DNA of 20,286 bases from Hofstenia miamia (GCA_900660155.1 CABFPE010001069.1:22471-42756), one strand, 5' to 3'; positions 9,574-18,716 are shown, counted from the stretch's first letter. Numbers and translations are program-made. Notes: generated by a model from the letters alone, not told the origin.

Positions 9574-9656
9574 ATCCGATAAGCAAGTTTTAAATTTTAC
9601 CGGATATCCACATCCGGTTGTGTAATTGTCGATTTTACTGGATTCCAGCACATCCA
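9574..9656 (-). repeat. CCGGATA-rich block, right member of a facing pair
   Basis: On the minus strand it reads GGATGTGCTGGAATCCAG, then ACAACCGGATGTGGATATCC and GGTAAAAT, broadly like the block at 7833-7892 in opposite orientation. Flanks of about seven bases, ATAATTG on the left and ATAATTA on the right, could be a decayed target duplication. Confidence 0.3.
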
Positions 9657-9775
9657 TAATTATAATTAATGATCACTTGTTAAATGTATGCGAATATCGT
9701 ATAATTAAGTTTTTGCTAATTATATTTGAGGGTTGTTGCAAACCAGTGTTTCTCTTTCAATCTTCTCATAATCAG

Positions 9776-9957
9776 CTTTGTTTAATTCAAATTTTGATTT
9801 AGTGAACGTGTTCTGTGAAAGTACCAAAAATTCCACTGATTCTTTGGATGATGACGAAGTATCTATAATCGACAGCTGCGAGGATTTCATTGAAGTTGAA
9901 ACTATTGAAAAATTTCGTCTAAAAACAATTCATAAAAGAGCACTGTCTAATGATACT
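9776..9957 (+). CDS. Candidate internal exon of an unrecognised gene
   Basis: A pyrimidine-rich tract (9748-9770) ends in AG at 9774-9775 and is followed by a 180-base open frame (9778-9957, with two leading bases). The frame stops exactly before a GTAAGC donor at 9958-9963. The encoded peptide is acidic and non-repetitive, with pieces such as STDSLDDDEVSIIDSCEDF and KFRLKTIHKRALSND. This composition is unlike the AT-driven chance frames nearby, which are rich in Phe, Ile, Asn and Lys. No domain is recognised. No ATG, partner exon or promoter could be assigned, so it may also be a pseudogene fragment or chance. Confidence 0.35.
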
Positions 9958-10129
9958 GTAAGCTATCTTCCTTTTTTTAACAATTGATTAAGCCGTTAAC
10001 TAATCCTTGTCAATAAGGTACTAATCTCTATCAACATTATATAGATTATCTGTAACAATAGAATGGGTATGAAGAATGTGTATATTTCGAAAAAATTAAT
10101 AAGATTAGTTTAATAAAGTAAAAATTATA

Positions 10130-10950
10130 CTATCTCCGTTTCAAAATAAGTGACAAATCCCACTCTTTGAAAAATTCCGAAGTAAGTGACCAATATGAAA
10201 AAATAGAGTACAAATTGATAAAAAAATGTCGTACTTCATTACTTTTGTAGAAATTTATCTACGTAAACAATTAATAATAGTAATAATAATAGTAATTAAC
10301 AACTACTTGTATAAACGCTATATTCGAGCGTCTTTCCCTGTGATTAATTTTGCCGATTCGATAATCGTTTCGTTGCATCTAATTATTTCCTGCAATCTGC
10401 CTTCAGGTCGTAATTTCATCTTTGATATATGCGGGAGTTTGTACTTGTTTCCTCCACCACAATCAAGTATTTGCGCCATTATCAATTGCAATGACAGAAA
10501 GACATTGCTCAAACATTTCGACTCAAGGTTGATAAAGGATTTCTCCACACATCCAATTAAATCGTCAATTGTCTTTGGAGCATTTTGGCGCTGTAAAGCT
10601 TGGATAGAATTAAAGTATCCAAGGTCCAACACATTCAAGTCTGGACTGTTTGGAGGCTGAAAATGAAACTGTATATCCCATCCATCCTTTTGACACTCCG
10701 AAACAATCAACGCCTCATTAATGGTACAATGGGACTTCTCATTGTCTTGTTGAATAATGATTTTCCCTCTTCTTGAACCTGCTGGCCATTTCTTTTTTGT
10801 AGCTGGAATAACTTCGTCTATAATTATTTTTCTTGTTTTTTCTTTGTTGATAGACTGGATGTTCTTCGTGACTATCATTCCTTTTACACGGAATTTCTAG
10901 TGGTGGCAAAGGCTTCCTAGGTTTAGAATATGCTTGCCTCTTCATCATAT
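10130..10950 (-). mobile_element. Truncated DD39D mariner-like element with Stowaway-like end
   Basis: The end at 10130 reads CTATCTCCGTTTCAAAATAA followed by GTGAC, preceded by TA (10128-10129). Plant Stowaway MITEs and their autonomous mariner-like partners begin CTCCCTCCGT and continue with a similar AAATAAGTG run. A second copy of the inner word, AGTAAGTGAC, lies at 10181-10190. A matching DD39D transposase C-terminus sits directly inside this end on the minus strand. I could not find the opposite terminus between 10950 and 12000, so the 5' half is lost. Confidence 0.75.
10318..10935 (-). pseudogene. DD39D mariner-like transposase, C-terminal part
   Basis: The minus frame from 10878 to 10318 gives 186 codons containing IIIQQDNEKSH (second catalytic Asp, with the expected QQDN-x-x-x-H) and FHFQPPNSPDLNVLDLGYFN (third Asp). 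Exactly 39 residues separate the two aspartates, which defines the DD39D group best known from plant mariner-like elements. The upstream segment WPAGSRRGK and DEVIPATKKK also fits the family. Before the ATG the same frame continues as KFRVKG and meets a TAG at about 10893-10895. The N-terminal DNA-binding region and first catalytic Asp are absent. The C-terminus ends at ARI. The core is unusually intact compared with the other transposases here. Confidence 0.85.
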
Positions 10951-11569
10951 CAAAGAGATGGTATTTCGAGAGGCATACATCTGGAGAATGTCCATTTACT
11001 CATTGTGTCTCACTGATGTTCGAAGAAGTACTTTGTGTCAGTTGAGAATTATGTTATGCTGATTAGTCTTGTAAGGGAGAGGATGCTCACCAAGTTAATT
11101 TCGTTTGAAATAATGCTGCAATCTATTATCCACATGCATCTTGCAAGTAAAGCTTTTGATTATAATTAAAAAATTGTGGACATTTGTTTTAGATTCTTGG
11201 TGACTTTTCCTAACTTTTATTGGGGTGATTTTCCCGTAGTAACAGTTTTCTAAATGTGCTCATTTTATTTATGGTATGGTTTTTCAAAAGTGGGTATAGT
11301 CTTCCAATTTTTGCAAAAATTATTATTGTTAGTTTAAAGGCCTCTGTAATATTAGCAAGAAAATTCTAATTAATAAATTAGGAATTCCATCATTTTCAAC
11401 TGCTATTGAATTTCAGAAATATCTAAATTTTAAAGTTTGATTCCGTCCTCCCTGGGATAACCATTTATAAACATATAACCAAAAAATATTCACCTATCTC
11501 CTAAATATTATCTTTTTATTAACCTATCAGAAATTAACTAAAAAATAAAGATTTTATTCAAAATTATAT
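10951..11569. other. No recognisable gene
   Basis: Short open frames only. A plus-strand piece at about 10956-11042 has CPFTHCVSLMFEEVLCV-like composition, but no family is recognised and it soon meets a stop. The rest is AT-rich. Confidence 0.4.
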
Positions 11570-11683
11570 TCAATTTCGATTCTGTATATATACTTTCATA
11601 CAACAGGAATCTTCTTTATTAAATTGAAGATTCTCGATTTCCAATATCAATTTCAACAAATCCGAATAGTACATTGTCATTAC

Positions 11684-12607
11684 TAGTGCGACCAAATTTC
11701 GACCTATAAAATGTCCGGATTTTGACCTAACCTTCAGGAAATTTTGACTTTATATTGACCTAACGATTTTTGCCGTACTGAGAAATAAAAACAGATTTGT
11801 GCAACAAAATTAATTAGATTTCAGATTTAGAATTATTTTAATGAAACTTAATGTAGCTCCTGACGTTTCCTGGCAGGAAATTTCGATCTTTACGCAACAA
11901 CTTAGCGAGCAGAGAAAAACTGCGTTCAACTGTGGCACTTGTAGGGTTACATGATTGTAGAGCCGCATACTGAATCGGCGTTACCCTTCCACTGTCTGGT
12001 TTATTATTTCGGTAATTTCGTTTTTTCGCATTCGGGAAACCAAGTATTCTTGTATGGCAGCTGGGTCTTCTTGAAAATTAAATAGTGTGAGGTCCTCATA
12101 GGCCTGTTTCATGGAATAATTCCCGCCTTCAATTTTGTCAAATAAAGCTAACAGGGGTTGATAGCAGCGAACGATCTGTGTGAGTTGCATCTCACAAGCG
12201 ATGTTGGACACCACTTCTTTTGCACGTTTGACTATTGCACCATCATCTTTGAAAGTCAAAACTATTCGTTTTACGTTCGGCAATTTCTTTGCATAATATT
12301 CTATTGCTGCGCTAAGCCAGGTCTCCCAGCGCATTATAACGGGACTGTTTTAATTTTGGCATAGAGTCTGAAAATGCAACTGAAACAGTTAAATACCAAG
12401 ATATAAGTAATAGCAGACAGAACACAGAATGAAGATGCAGTGAATAAGTGTTAGCGTCTGCAATTCAACCAATCACAGTTAAGATAGCTAAAGTGAACAG
12501 CAGGATGAGAAAATGAAAAATTTGACCATATTGACCTAACCGGGAGGCCATTGACCTTATTGACTCAACACCCTGGCTTTTGAACGTATTGACTTTCTGG
12601 TCCCCTG
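11684..12607 (-). mobile_element. Internally deleted hAT transposon with perfect 8-bp target duplication
   Basis: GTCATTAC occurs immediately outside both ends (11676-11683 and 12608-12615), the 8-bp target duplication typical of hAT elements. The ends read TAGTGCGACCA on the left and, on the minus strand, CAGGGGACCAG on the right, forming short imperfect inverted repeats. TTGACCTAAC occurs three times near the ends in one orientation (11722, 11755, 12531). The interior keeps only the C-terminal part of a hAT transposase, so the element is a 924-bp deletion derivative. Confidence 0.9.
11838..12345 (-). pseudogene. hAT transposase, C-terminal part with frameshift
   Basis: The minus frame 12334-11981 (117 codons, extending a few codons upstream to PVIMRWETWLSAA) includes DDGAIVKRAKEVVSN, YSMKQAYEDL and DPAAIQEYLVSRM, and ends in a premature TAA. 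A frame change near 11990-12000 restores the family continuation VTPIQYAALQSCNPTSATVE and RSFSLLAKLLRKDRNFLP, ending at TAA 11838-11840. NPTSATVERSFS is the hAT dimerisation motif near the C-terminus. BED zinc finger and most of the catalytic core are missing. It is probably recently decayed: one frameshift separates two otherwise open frames. Confidence 0.88.
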
Positions 12608-12615
12608 GTCATTAC

Positions 12616-13164
12616 AGTCAAATGTTTTGAAATATCGATGCCGCAAATGGCATTTTTCGCATTTGTAACTATTTGAAAATCGTCGTGAAAGGTACTGAAA
12701 ATTCCTTTAAATTTAATGTATGACATGAATAGTATTTGCTTATCTCTTGTAGCCACATACATCCTCCGGGCAAAACTTGATTCTTGGGCGTTTCAATTTC
12801 ATATAATTTGTTCCTTTGGGTTCCGTTTTCACCACTGCAGATTCATGGTTACCACAAGATTGTCAATCACGTAATCTTATTTTTTCTGCTACTCACGTCA
12901 CATGAAAAAGCGTTCAGTACAGATTTTTCAGAATTGTGATAGCATACACCATGTATCTTGCAAAATCTGTAATTAGAAGACAGAAATTGTCTCGTGGAAT
13001 CCCAAACTTTCCAGAGTATCATTGAGCGATTGTAGACTAAATTAATATAATTGCAATTTGCAAAAAATTCCTGATTAAATGCAAGACCATGTATATACAC
13101 TCATACTTGTCTTTTTAAAATTTTTAGAGCCTGCTAACTTCCAATTTGTGGTATTCCACCGCAC
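12616..13164. other. No recognisable gene outside the interrupted frame
   Basis: A minus-strand frame of 77 codons (13100-12867) contains a good GTGAGT donor-like word at 12896-12891, but joining it to the next AG (12835) gives an immediate stop. No domain is recognised. Confidence 0.35.
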
Positions 13165-13370
13165 ACTTGCGCTTTGTACACCTCATTAACTTTCAAATAA
13201 AGTGTCTCGAAAACTATGCACTTTTGTAACTTTAAATTATCACAATGTAGTTAAAATTATTATATTTTTGTATAATTATTTTTCCACCAGAAAAAGAAAT
13301 TTAAAAAAGTTGCGTAACCCATAGCCTTGCCCTTTATACACTAAGTACACGCTTACTTGCGCTTGGTACA
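13165..13370 (-). repeat. Pair of short direct repeats
   Basis: ACTTGCGCTTTGTACA at 13165-13180 and ACTTGCGCTTGGTACA at 13355-13370 differ at one base and lie 190 bp apart, with looser similarity beyond. They are GC-rich for this region and sit just outside the second hAT element. Their function is unknown. Confidence 0.4.
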
Positions 13371-13425
13371 AACACATTTTTATCAAAAATTATTTCAACA
13401 ATCCACAAATATTCTACAAAATCAC

Positions 13426-14880
13426 CAGTGTATTGGACGCTTATGAGATTACTGCTTAATCACTAATCGCTTAATCTGAAGATAACTTTTTCATTTACTG
13501 CTTATCTAAAAAATCGCTTATCGCGTATTTCGCTTTTTGAAAAACAACTCAAAGTAAAGAATCAATTCAGACTGTATTCAGAATCAATGTATTAAATCAT
13601 TTGTTGTCTTTCTCTAAAGTTGCACTGCTGAGACAGTTCCTTTTCTTCGAGAGAAGAATTCCGCTTGTAGAAAACAGGTGTTCAACTGCTCCAGTGTTAG
13701 GTTCTGCACAGTGGTCGGGTAGTATGACCAAAATTCCACTATGTTACACACTGGAATGACTGGGGATTTCAATCCACGTTCGAATGACATGGTTCACAGT
13801 GACAGACATAGATTTTTGTAATTCACCTGTTCCGTCTAAGAACAGGAAACGCATGTTGCATAAATTCGATAATAATTGCTCTTCAGTTGTTTCTAAAATC
13901 ATATCAAACCTTTCCAGAGATTTAAGAGTTAATTTTAGTTTTCTGAGATAGGACAGAATCAATCATCTTCACTGTGCTATTCGAATGAACTTCGGTTTTC
14001 TGAGTCTCTTTTCGAGCAAATCACTAAATTTCAAAGATTTTCGATCCAGCTTGCTGATATTTTGACATTTAGCGATACTTCTAAGAATGTTATAATCAGC
14101 AGCTTGCTTTAATCCTTGTCCCACAACAAGTTGTAATGGAACGCTCTATAGAAACTAACAAGTCACGGCAAATATGGCCCCAAGTTCAACATTGGATTTA
14201 TAAACTTCATAAAGTAAACAAACTCGACTTTGCAATGAGTAAAATGTATTTAATCAGACAAAATGCAATGCACGCTTATTCGCTTAATTTTTTCTTAACC
14301 TTAACTGGACGAAATATACATTAATGTATAAAATTCATTTTTTATGGTGGTATTTGTATAAATGCTACATAATTATTACATGGATATATTTTATTTCAAA
14401 ATTTTTGTAATATTCAATCTGATTAGACCCTGTGCCAAATGTGTCACTCTGGTCTATTATAGTGCAAATTTTTCTAAAATGTGAAAATTTAGCTACATCT
14501 TTTAAAGGAATTTTACTGTGTAAAATGATACAAACGTGAAAATAAAAAAATTACAAAGTAAATTGATTAAAATTAACAGCCACAATAAAGAGATTGCTTA
14601 GACATGGCGCGCATTTTATATAATTTGTATTCCAACGAAGTTTATATGCACGCTACATCTAAGAGAATAACACAAATGAATATTAATCCTTTAATTAGTT
14701 GACTCACACTTTAAACCATTTGTAATCAATAATTTCAGTATTTTTAGTTATTGAATGGGGGGTGCTAGCATGCTTTTAGAAGCTTGCCATTCATGGTGAG
14801 TTCACTTACGTTGCTTTCGCTTATTTAGTAGCTGCTTTTGTGTATTTAAACCGCTTTCGCTTTAAGCGGCCAATTCACTG
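13426..14880 (-). mobile_element. Second hAT transposon, decayed
   Basis: The left end CAGTGTATTGGACGCTTA (from 13426) and the right end read on the minus strand, CAGTGAATTGGCCGCTTA (from 14880), match at 16 of 18 bases. CAGTG is a common hAT terminus. Flanking 8-mers AAAATCAC and GAGAACAC agree at five positions, so the target duplication is decayed. Subterminal CGCTTA/GCTTAT words are repeated at both ends. A broken hAT transposase lies inside on the minus strand. The element is 1455 bp and older than the hAT at 11684. Confidence 0.85.
13609..14133 (-). pseudogene. hAT transposase remnant
   Basis: The minus strand from 14133 reads QLVVGQGLKQAADYNILRSI and AKCQNISKLDRKSLKFSDLL, matching the conserved CxxHxLQLVV-GLK helix region of Ac/hobo-type transposases. 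Stops follow at about 13972, and an open 72-codon frame (13962-13744) runs through the middle. The frame at 13707-13609 gives AEPNTGAVEHLFSTSGILLS and KKRNCLSSATLEK, the C-terminal dimerisation region (family pattern ERxFSxAGxxxxxxRxxL, here with Glu-His replacing Glu-Arg). At least two frameshifts and several stops make it inactive. The N-terminal zinc finger is not seen. Confidence 0.85.
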
Positions 14881-15240
14881 GAGAACACTTGATTTGTTAT
14901 CGAATGAATTTGTAAACAGATTTTGCATTTGCTTGTACATCTCAGAATTTAAATAAATTCAACGTACCTAGGCGTAGTAACAACTGTTATTTGTTGTGTC
15001 TTTTAAATTAGCTGCTCATATCAAATGTTATACATTTGGTTGGAAACTTATGTGCCCATGTTCAATAACAATATATTTATAAAAATATTAACAAAACGTT
15101 TCATTATCTACTGACACTTTTCAATCAATTTTCAAATACCAGCCTTATAAAATATCGTGGGTTTGATTTGAAGAATTTAGTTCTTTGCAATCAGTAAATG
15201 ATTTGCGGTGAGTGATTAACAGAGTTCGGAACAGATATTA
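14881..15240. other. No recognisable gene
   Basis: AT-rich DNA with no motif or repeat that I can support. Confidence 0.5.
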
Positions 15241-15480
15241 AACAGTAAGGGTCATATCTGGGCTGTACAGTGGATGAGGAAGAATATCCCAGTCCAAATG
15301 CAGCTATTTCTGTCTCATATTATTGCTGTATGTGGCTTTGCATTGTTGTGGAAAAATCGACAATCACCTTGGGAATGGCATAAGGCAATTTCGGCAGTTG
15401 ATTAAGGTAAAGCTGTGCCGCATGAGTTCCACCATAATTTTCTGAGTTGTACTCATGCTTTTGGTTGTGATTGGGGATTG
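15241..15480 (-). pseudogene. Mariner transposase fragment (catalytic region)
   Basis: Minus-strand frames, read in order of decreasing coordinate, give QPKA-stop-VQLRKLWWNSCG (near 15480-15430), AAQLYLNQLPKLPYAIPK, FFHNNAKPHTA (15352-15333) and WDILPHPLYSPDMT (15291-15246). These follow the mariner order of KKxMxxxWW, LYxxQL, HDNAxPHxA and LPHPPYSPDLAP. The catalytic Asp of HDN is Asn here. Frame changes occur between every segment, and the third Asp is lost at the 3' end. A 99-codon chance or partly related open frame overlaps at about 15630-15370. No inverted termini were found. Confidence 0.75.
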
Positions 15481-16197
15481 GCATCTTTGATGAATATACA
15501 GCTGTGCAGTTACGATGGTGCGAAGTGGAAGCAGTTCGTATTTGAGTCTATTTGTTGATTTTTTCTGGTGTTTTATTAATTCGTAATGTTGAGCTTGGAG
15601 ACCTTGCTCATCCAGTTTAAATAGCGTTCAATTATTTCAAGGCGAATACCCAGTTATTCTGCCATCTTACAGGTAGTCAAATGTCACTTGGCTTCAGCCA
15701 ATTTCATTGGAGCATTGTCTTGTAACTGACATTTTCAGCAAAAAATAGCTTTTGATTCTTATAGCTATCGACCTCAAATCATAAACAGTGTAAATATTTT
15801 GTTGATTCAGGCGAACCTGGGTGAGGTTGCATCATTTATGGCCTGATCTTAATTACTCAGACTCCTGGACAACTCTTCCAAAGCCTCCAAAATTAGATTC
15901 TTGTACGTCTGATAACGGGATATCTTTATTAGTACCATCTGATGGTTTTAAATTCAATTATTGCTGCCCAATGCATTCTGTCAGTATCGAACTTCTTGTT
16001 GATCTTGTAATGTTACTTCTTAAAATATTTGGACATTTTCTTCTGATTTAGCTTTGCATTTCTTTTTCTACTCACCATGAAAATATGAACATCGAGGGTT
16101 GAGCAATTAAATTAGTACTTATTACAATTTCGCCCATTCATTTTTACACTCTCTCCTATAATATTTGAATTGTTCTTTCTCATAATTTCTTGGAACA
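15481..16197. other. No supported gene; possibly eroded mariner N-terminus
   Basis: GC content is a little higher than average up to about 15980. The mariner N-terminal region would be expected at about 15500-15850 on the minus strand, but I cannot recognise its helix-turn-helix. The 76-codon plus frame at 15821-16051 has no family motif. Confidence 0.4.
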
Positions 16198-16644
16198 TCA
16201 TAAAATGTGATTGAGAGACCATCATTGAGAACCATAACAGAAACTAGAAACACAGTAAGATTTAAAGAGTATTAATTTTGTGTGACTATTTGAAGAATTT
16301 GGGATGGAAGATTTGAGTAAATATAATGTAGATGCGAATTTCTTAATCTTAGAAGTTGTGTGAATTGTCCAGGAGAGTGAGTTCTAAATTTGAATTCCAA
16401 GATCACGTACATTGGGTTTAAACGTGACTAGGGTATTGTGAAGAAGAATATTTGGAGGATTGTAAGATTTGGCTGAATTGAAAAGAAGAGCTTCAGTTTT
16501 AGAATAATTAAATGGAAAAGAGTTCAAGGAAGACCCATCCATGACAAGTAAACTAGATATTGGGTAAAGGCTATACCTCAGGTATACCACAAAATTTAGA
16601 ACGTTGCTTGCAGGCTGGTCTTCTGCTATATTAGAAATCTTCAC
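16198..16644 (-). pseudogene. Second LINE reverse transcriptase remnant (thumb region)
   Basis: The minus frame from 16644 contains FNYSKTEALLFNSAKSYN, PPNILLHNTLVTFKP and NVRDLGIQI. After one TAG the same frame continues as NSLSWTIHTTSKIKKFASTL, YLLKSSIP and TKLILFKSYCVSSFCYGSQ, ending at TGA 16198-16200. The pattern LNxxKTExLLF...VRDLGIxIDxxLSWxxHI...K...LY.LK is the post-catalytic region of CR1-like LINE reverse transcriptases. The YADD box that should lie upstream is missing. It differs in sequence from the copy at 6166 and so belongs to another LINE family. Only in-frame stops disrupt this stretch, so it is less frameshifted than the others. Confidence 0.8.
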
Positions 16645-17925
16645 CTCGCATTATAAGTACATGTTTCTAACATCCATGATTTACCATGTGAAATAAAAAA
16701 ATTTTAAAATACTCTTTATAAACTTAAAACGCTAGCAAATTCAAATCATCATTTTAAAATATCAATTCTAAGAGATTCTTCTATTTGCAAATACATATTA
16801 TGTTTAATAATTTAACCGCTTTCTAATTCTTGCAAAATTTGGACTTAGACATAAGTCGAATTTCGAAAACTTAATTTTAATTTAAATACAGGAAATAAAA
16901 TCCAAATCCGAAATCATGTTGGATTCAAATGCGAATCTAGGAATATCACAGTGGCAGATCTCGAAAATTCTCGGAACTACTGAAATTATTTAAATAAAAG
17001 TTATTTCGAGAGCAAAAATTTCTATTTTAGAGTAAACAGCTAAATTTTTTCGTATTTCAATGTAGTTTTTTTGAATCTTAACTATTAACAACAGATGCTT
17101 TTGATATGTAAGTTATTACGCAAAAGAATTCAAATTTTGGATTTGAATTCGGATTTGCAAATACATTGCCTGAATATTCAGATTAAATTTCGAAATGAAA
17201 CAAGGAAATTCGCAAATCCCTGTTACAGAAACAAGCGAATATCTACATGAAAACTTCTGACTCCATTGAAACTATTCAGAATTTTTTGAGATGAGCCTAT
17301 TGTTTAAATAATTTCAATAATTGTGAATGTAGACTCGGAGTTAACAAAAATGACATGCCAGAAAATCTATGAGCCACAGACCCAGTTGCAACTCTGATTG
17401 CTAGTAATAATTGCTATTTGCTATTCAACTAAAACATATATTTTTTATGAATTATAAAAACATTCTATGCTTGTATTAAAATCAAATTAGATAAATTACC
17501 AAAATACAAATGCTTACTATGTCTATCAGGAAAAATATTGTGGTAAAATCTTAAGATAATTTAATTAATATTGCACTTTGAATAATTAACAACAGAAATT
17601 TTAATTTAATTTAATTATTTAGGAGACTTGAAAGTTAAATAGTTATAACTCTAAGAAAAAATACATTATTTTTTAATTGCAAATTTTGAAATATACATAT
17701 ATTTTGAAATATAACTGATTAAAATATTATTAATTATTCTTTCATTTATCAAAAGTAGAGTAATTGCTTTGGCTAGCATATGATCAAATATCATAATTTT
17801 AGACCGACTTGCATAGTTAATAAATGACACATTGTACCATTTGCACATTAATTTATTCAAATATTAGTCTAGATTACGAAAATACCATATTAATATGCAT
17901 ATTAAGGGTACAAATTCATTGTTTC
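16645..17925. other. AT-rich stretch, no gene; short palindromic words
   Basis: No protein motif. 16860-17220 is rich in words such as AAATCCGAAAT, GATTCAAATGCGAAT and GATTTGCAAAT in both orientations, including a perfect inverted repeat at 17126-17150. This could be an eroded MITE. Confidence 0.4.
17126..17150. repeat. Perfect 10-bp inverted repeat
   Basis: GAATTCAAAT (17126-17135) and ATTTGAATTC (17141-17150) are exact reverse complements around a 5-base spacer, TTTGG. Related words nearby point to an eroded hairpin-type repeat, but no element ends were found. Confidence 0.7.
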
Positions 17926-17929
17926 CAAT

Positions 17930-18179
17930 ATAAGCCATTTGTTGAATCCTTCCAATGTTTTCATCACTTCGAGATGTCCTGTCGTCCACTGCACGGAAGG
18001 TCACACCAACTTGTGCGGGAATTATTCCTGAAGTTTTTGCAATAGAGAGACACAGTGGAATAACTTGGAGCAGCGTCAGGAAAAGCTGTAGTCAACTTTT
18101 CGTGGATTGCTTAGTCACTGATGCCATTTTGCATCTTCACGTAGGTGTAAAAGCGAGCTTTTTCTTTACAAAATTCCAT
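17930..18179 (-). pseudogene. Mariner transposase fragment (N-terminal DNA-binding region)
   Basis: The minus frame from ATG 18179 starts MEFCKEKARFYTYVKMQNGI, has a stop, then reads AIHEKLTTAFPDAAPSYSTV, CKNFRNNSRTSWCDLPCSGR. A frame change continues RTSRSDENIGRIQQM to about 17930. This is the second helix-turn-helix and the GRPxTSRSxENIxRI linker of mariner transposases. Nothing of the catalytic domain follows at lower coordinates. It is an isolated 5' fragment, and its sequence is not close to the mariner at 18717, so it comes from a different family. Confidence 0.75.
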
Positions 18180-18714
18180 TGTTGCCCAGCACAAAAACTG
18201 TCTAGAATCATGACGTGTATGACTTTGAGATAGGTAACTGAAGTAGATTTAATTAACTGAACTCAACTCACAAAAGGCATAGGTCTATTATTTGGACTAC
18301 AATGAATCTTATACACACAACCACCTAGTAAAAATAATCATCTTTTTACTTTATAGACACACCAAGTACAACTATACAACTATATTATATTATTTTAAAA
18401 ATATTCCAATGTAAGCTTAGCATGTTGAAGTTTATCAATTTCACCTGCATTTATGTCAAATAGCCTAAATTAGAAATACACGTTTACTTTTAGTCCCTTA
18501 TTTATTTACTAAAAATAAAATAAGTGAAAAATTTTTTGTCATTTTGTTGGATATTATGAAGAGCATTCAACTAAAGAATAATGCAATTCATAGAAAAACA
18601 TTATAATGTAATGTACTTATTTAATAAATTTAATAAATTAACATTACCAATGAATTTTAAAATAGATTATTATAAGAAAAATTTCAAATTACCCAATGTT
18701 AGACGACATTGTGA
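18180..18714. other. No recognisable gene
   Basis: AT-rich DNA with no motif. A 65-codon plus frame (18581-18778) runs across the mariner terminus and is a chance frame. Confidence 0.5.
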
Positions 18715-18716
18715 TA

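Larger units (their letters stand above)
11570..12792 (-). pseudogene. Open frame interrupted by the hAT insertion, unrecognised
   Basis: On the minus strand an open stretch runs from 12792 to the hAT target site at 12608. If the 924-bp element and one copy of its 8-bp target duplication are removed, the same frame continues without a stop from 11675 to TGA at 11570-11572, giving 96 codons. The peptide upstream includes SYIKFKGIFSTFHDDFQIVT; downstream it includes SDLLKLILEIENLQFNKED. I recognise no domain. The frame opens after a TGA and lacks an obvious splice site, so it may be an exon, a fragment of an older element or a chance frame. Confidence 0.3.

Noticed and set aside
10226..10660. 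144-codon plus-strand open frame
   Set aside because: It is the antisense of the DD39D transposase, which has clear catalytic motifs on the minus strand.
12867..13100. Exon ending at a GTGAGT donor on the minus strand
   Set aside because: Splicing to the nearest plausible acceptor (12835) puts a stop at the second codon, and the peptide matches no family I know.
14424..14456. Short inverted words TAGACC and GGTCTA as an element end
   Set aside because: Only six bases match, there is no target duplication, and the site lies inside the second hAT element.
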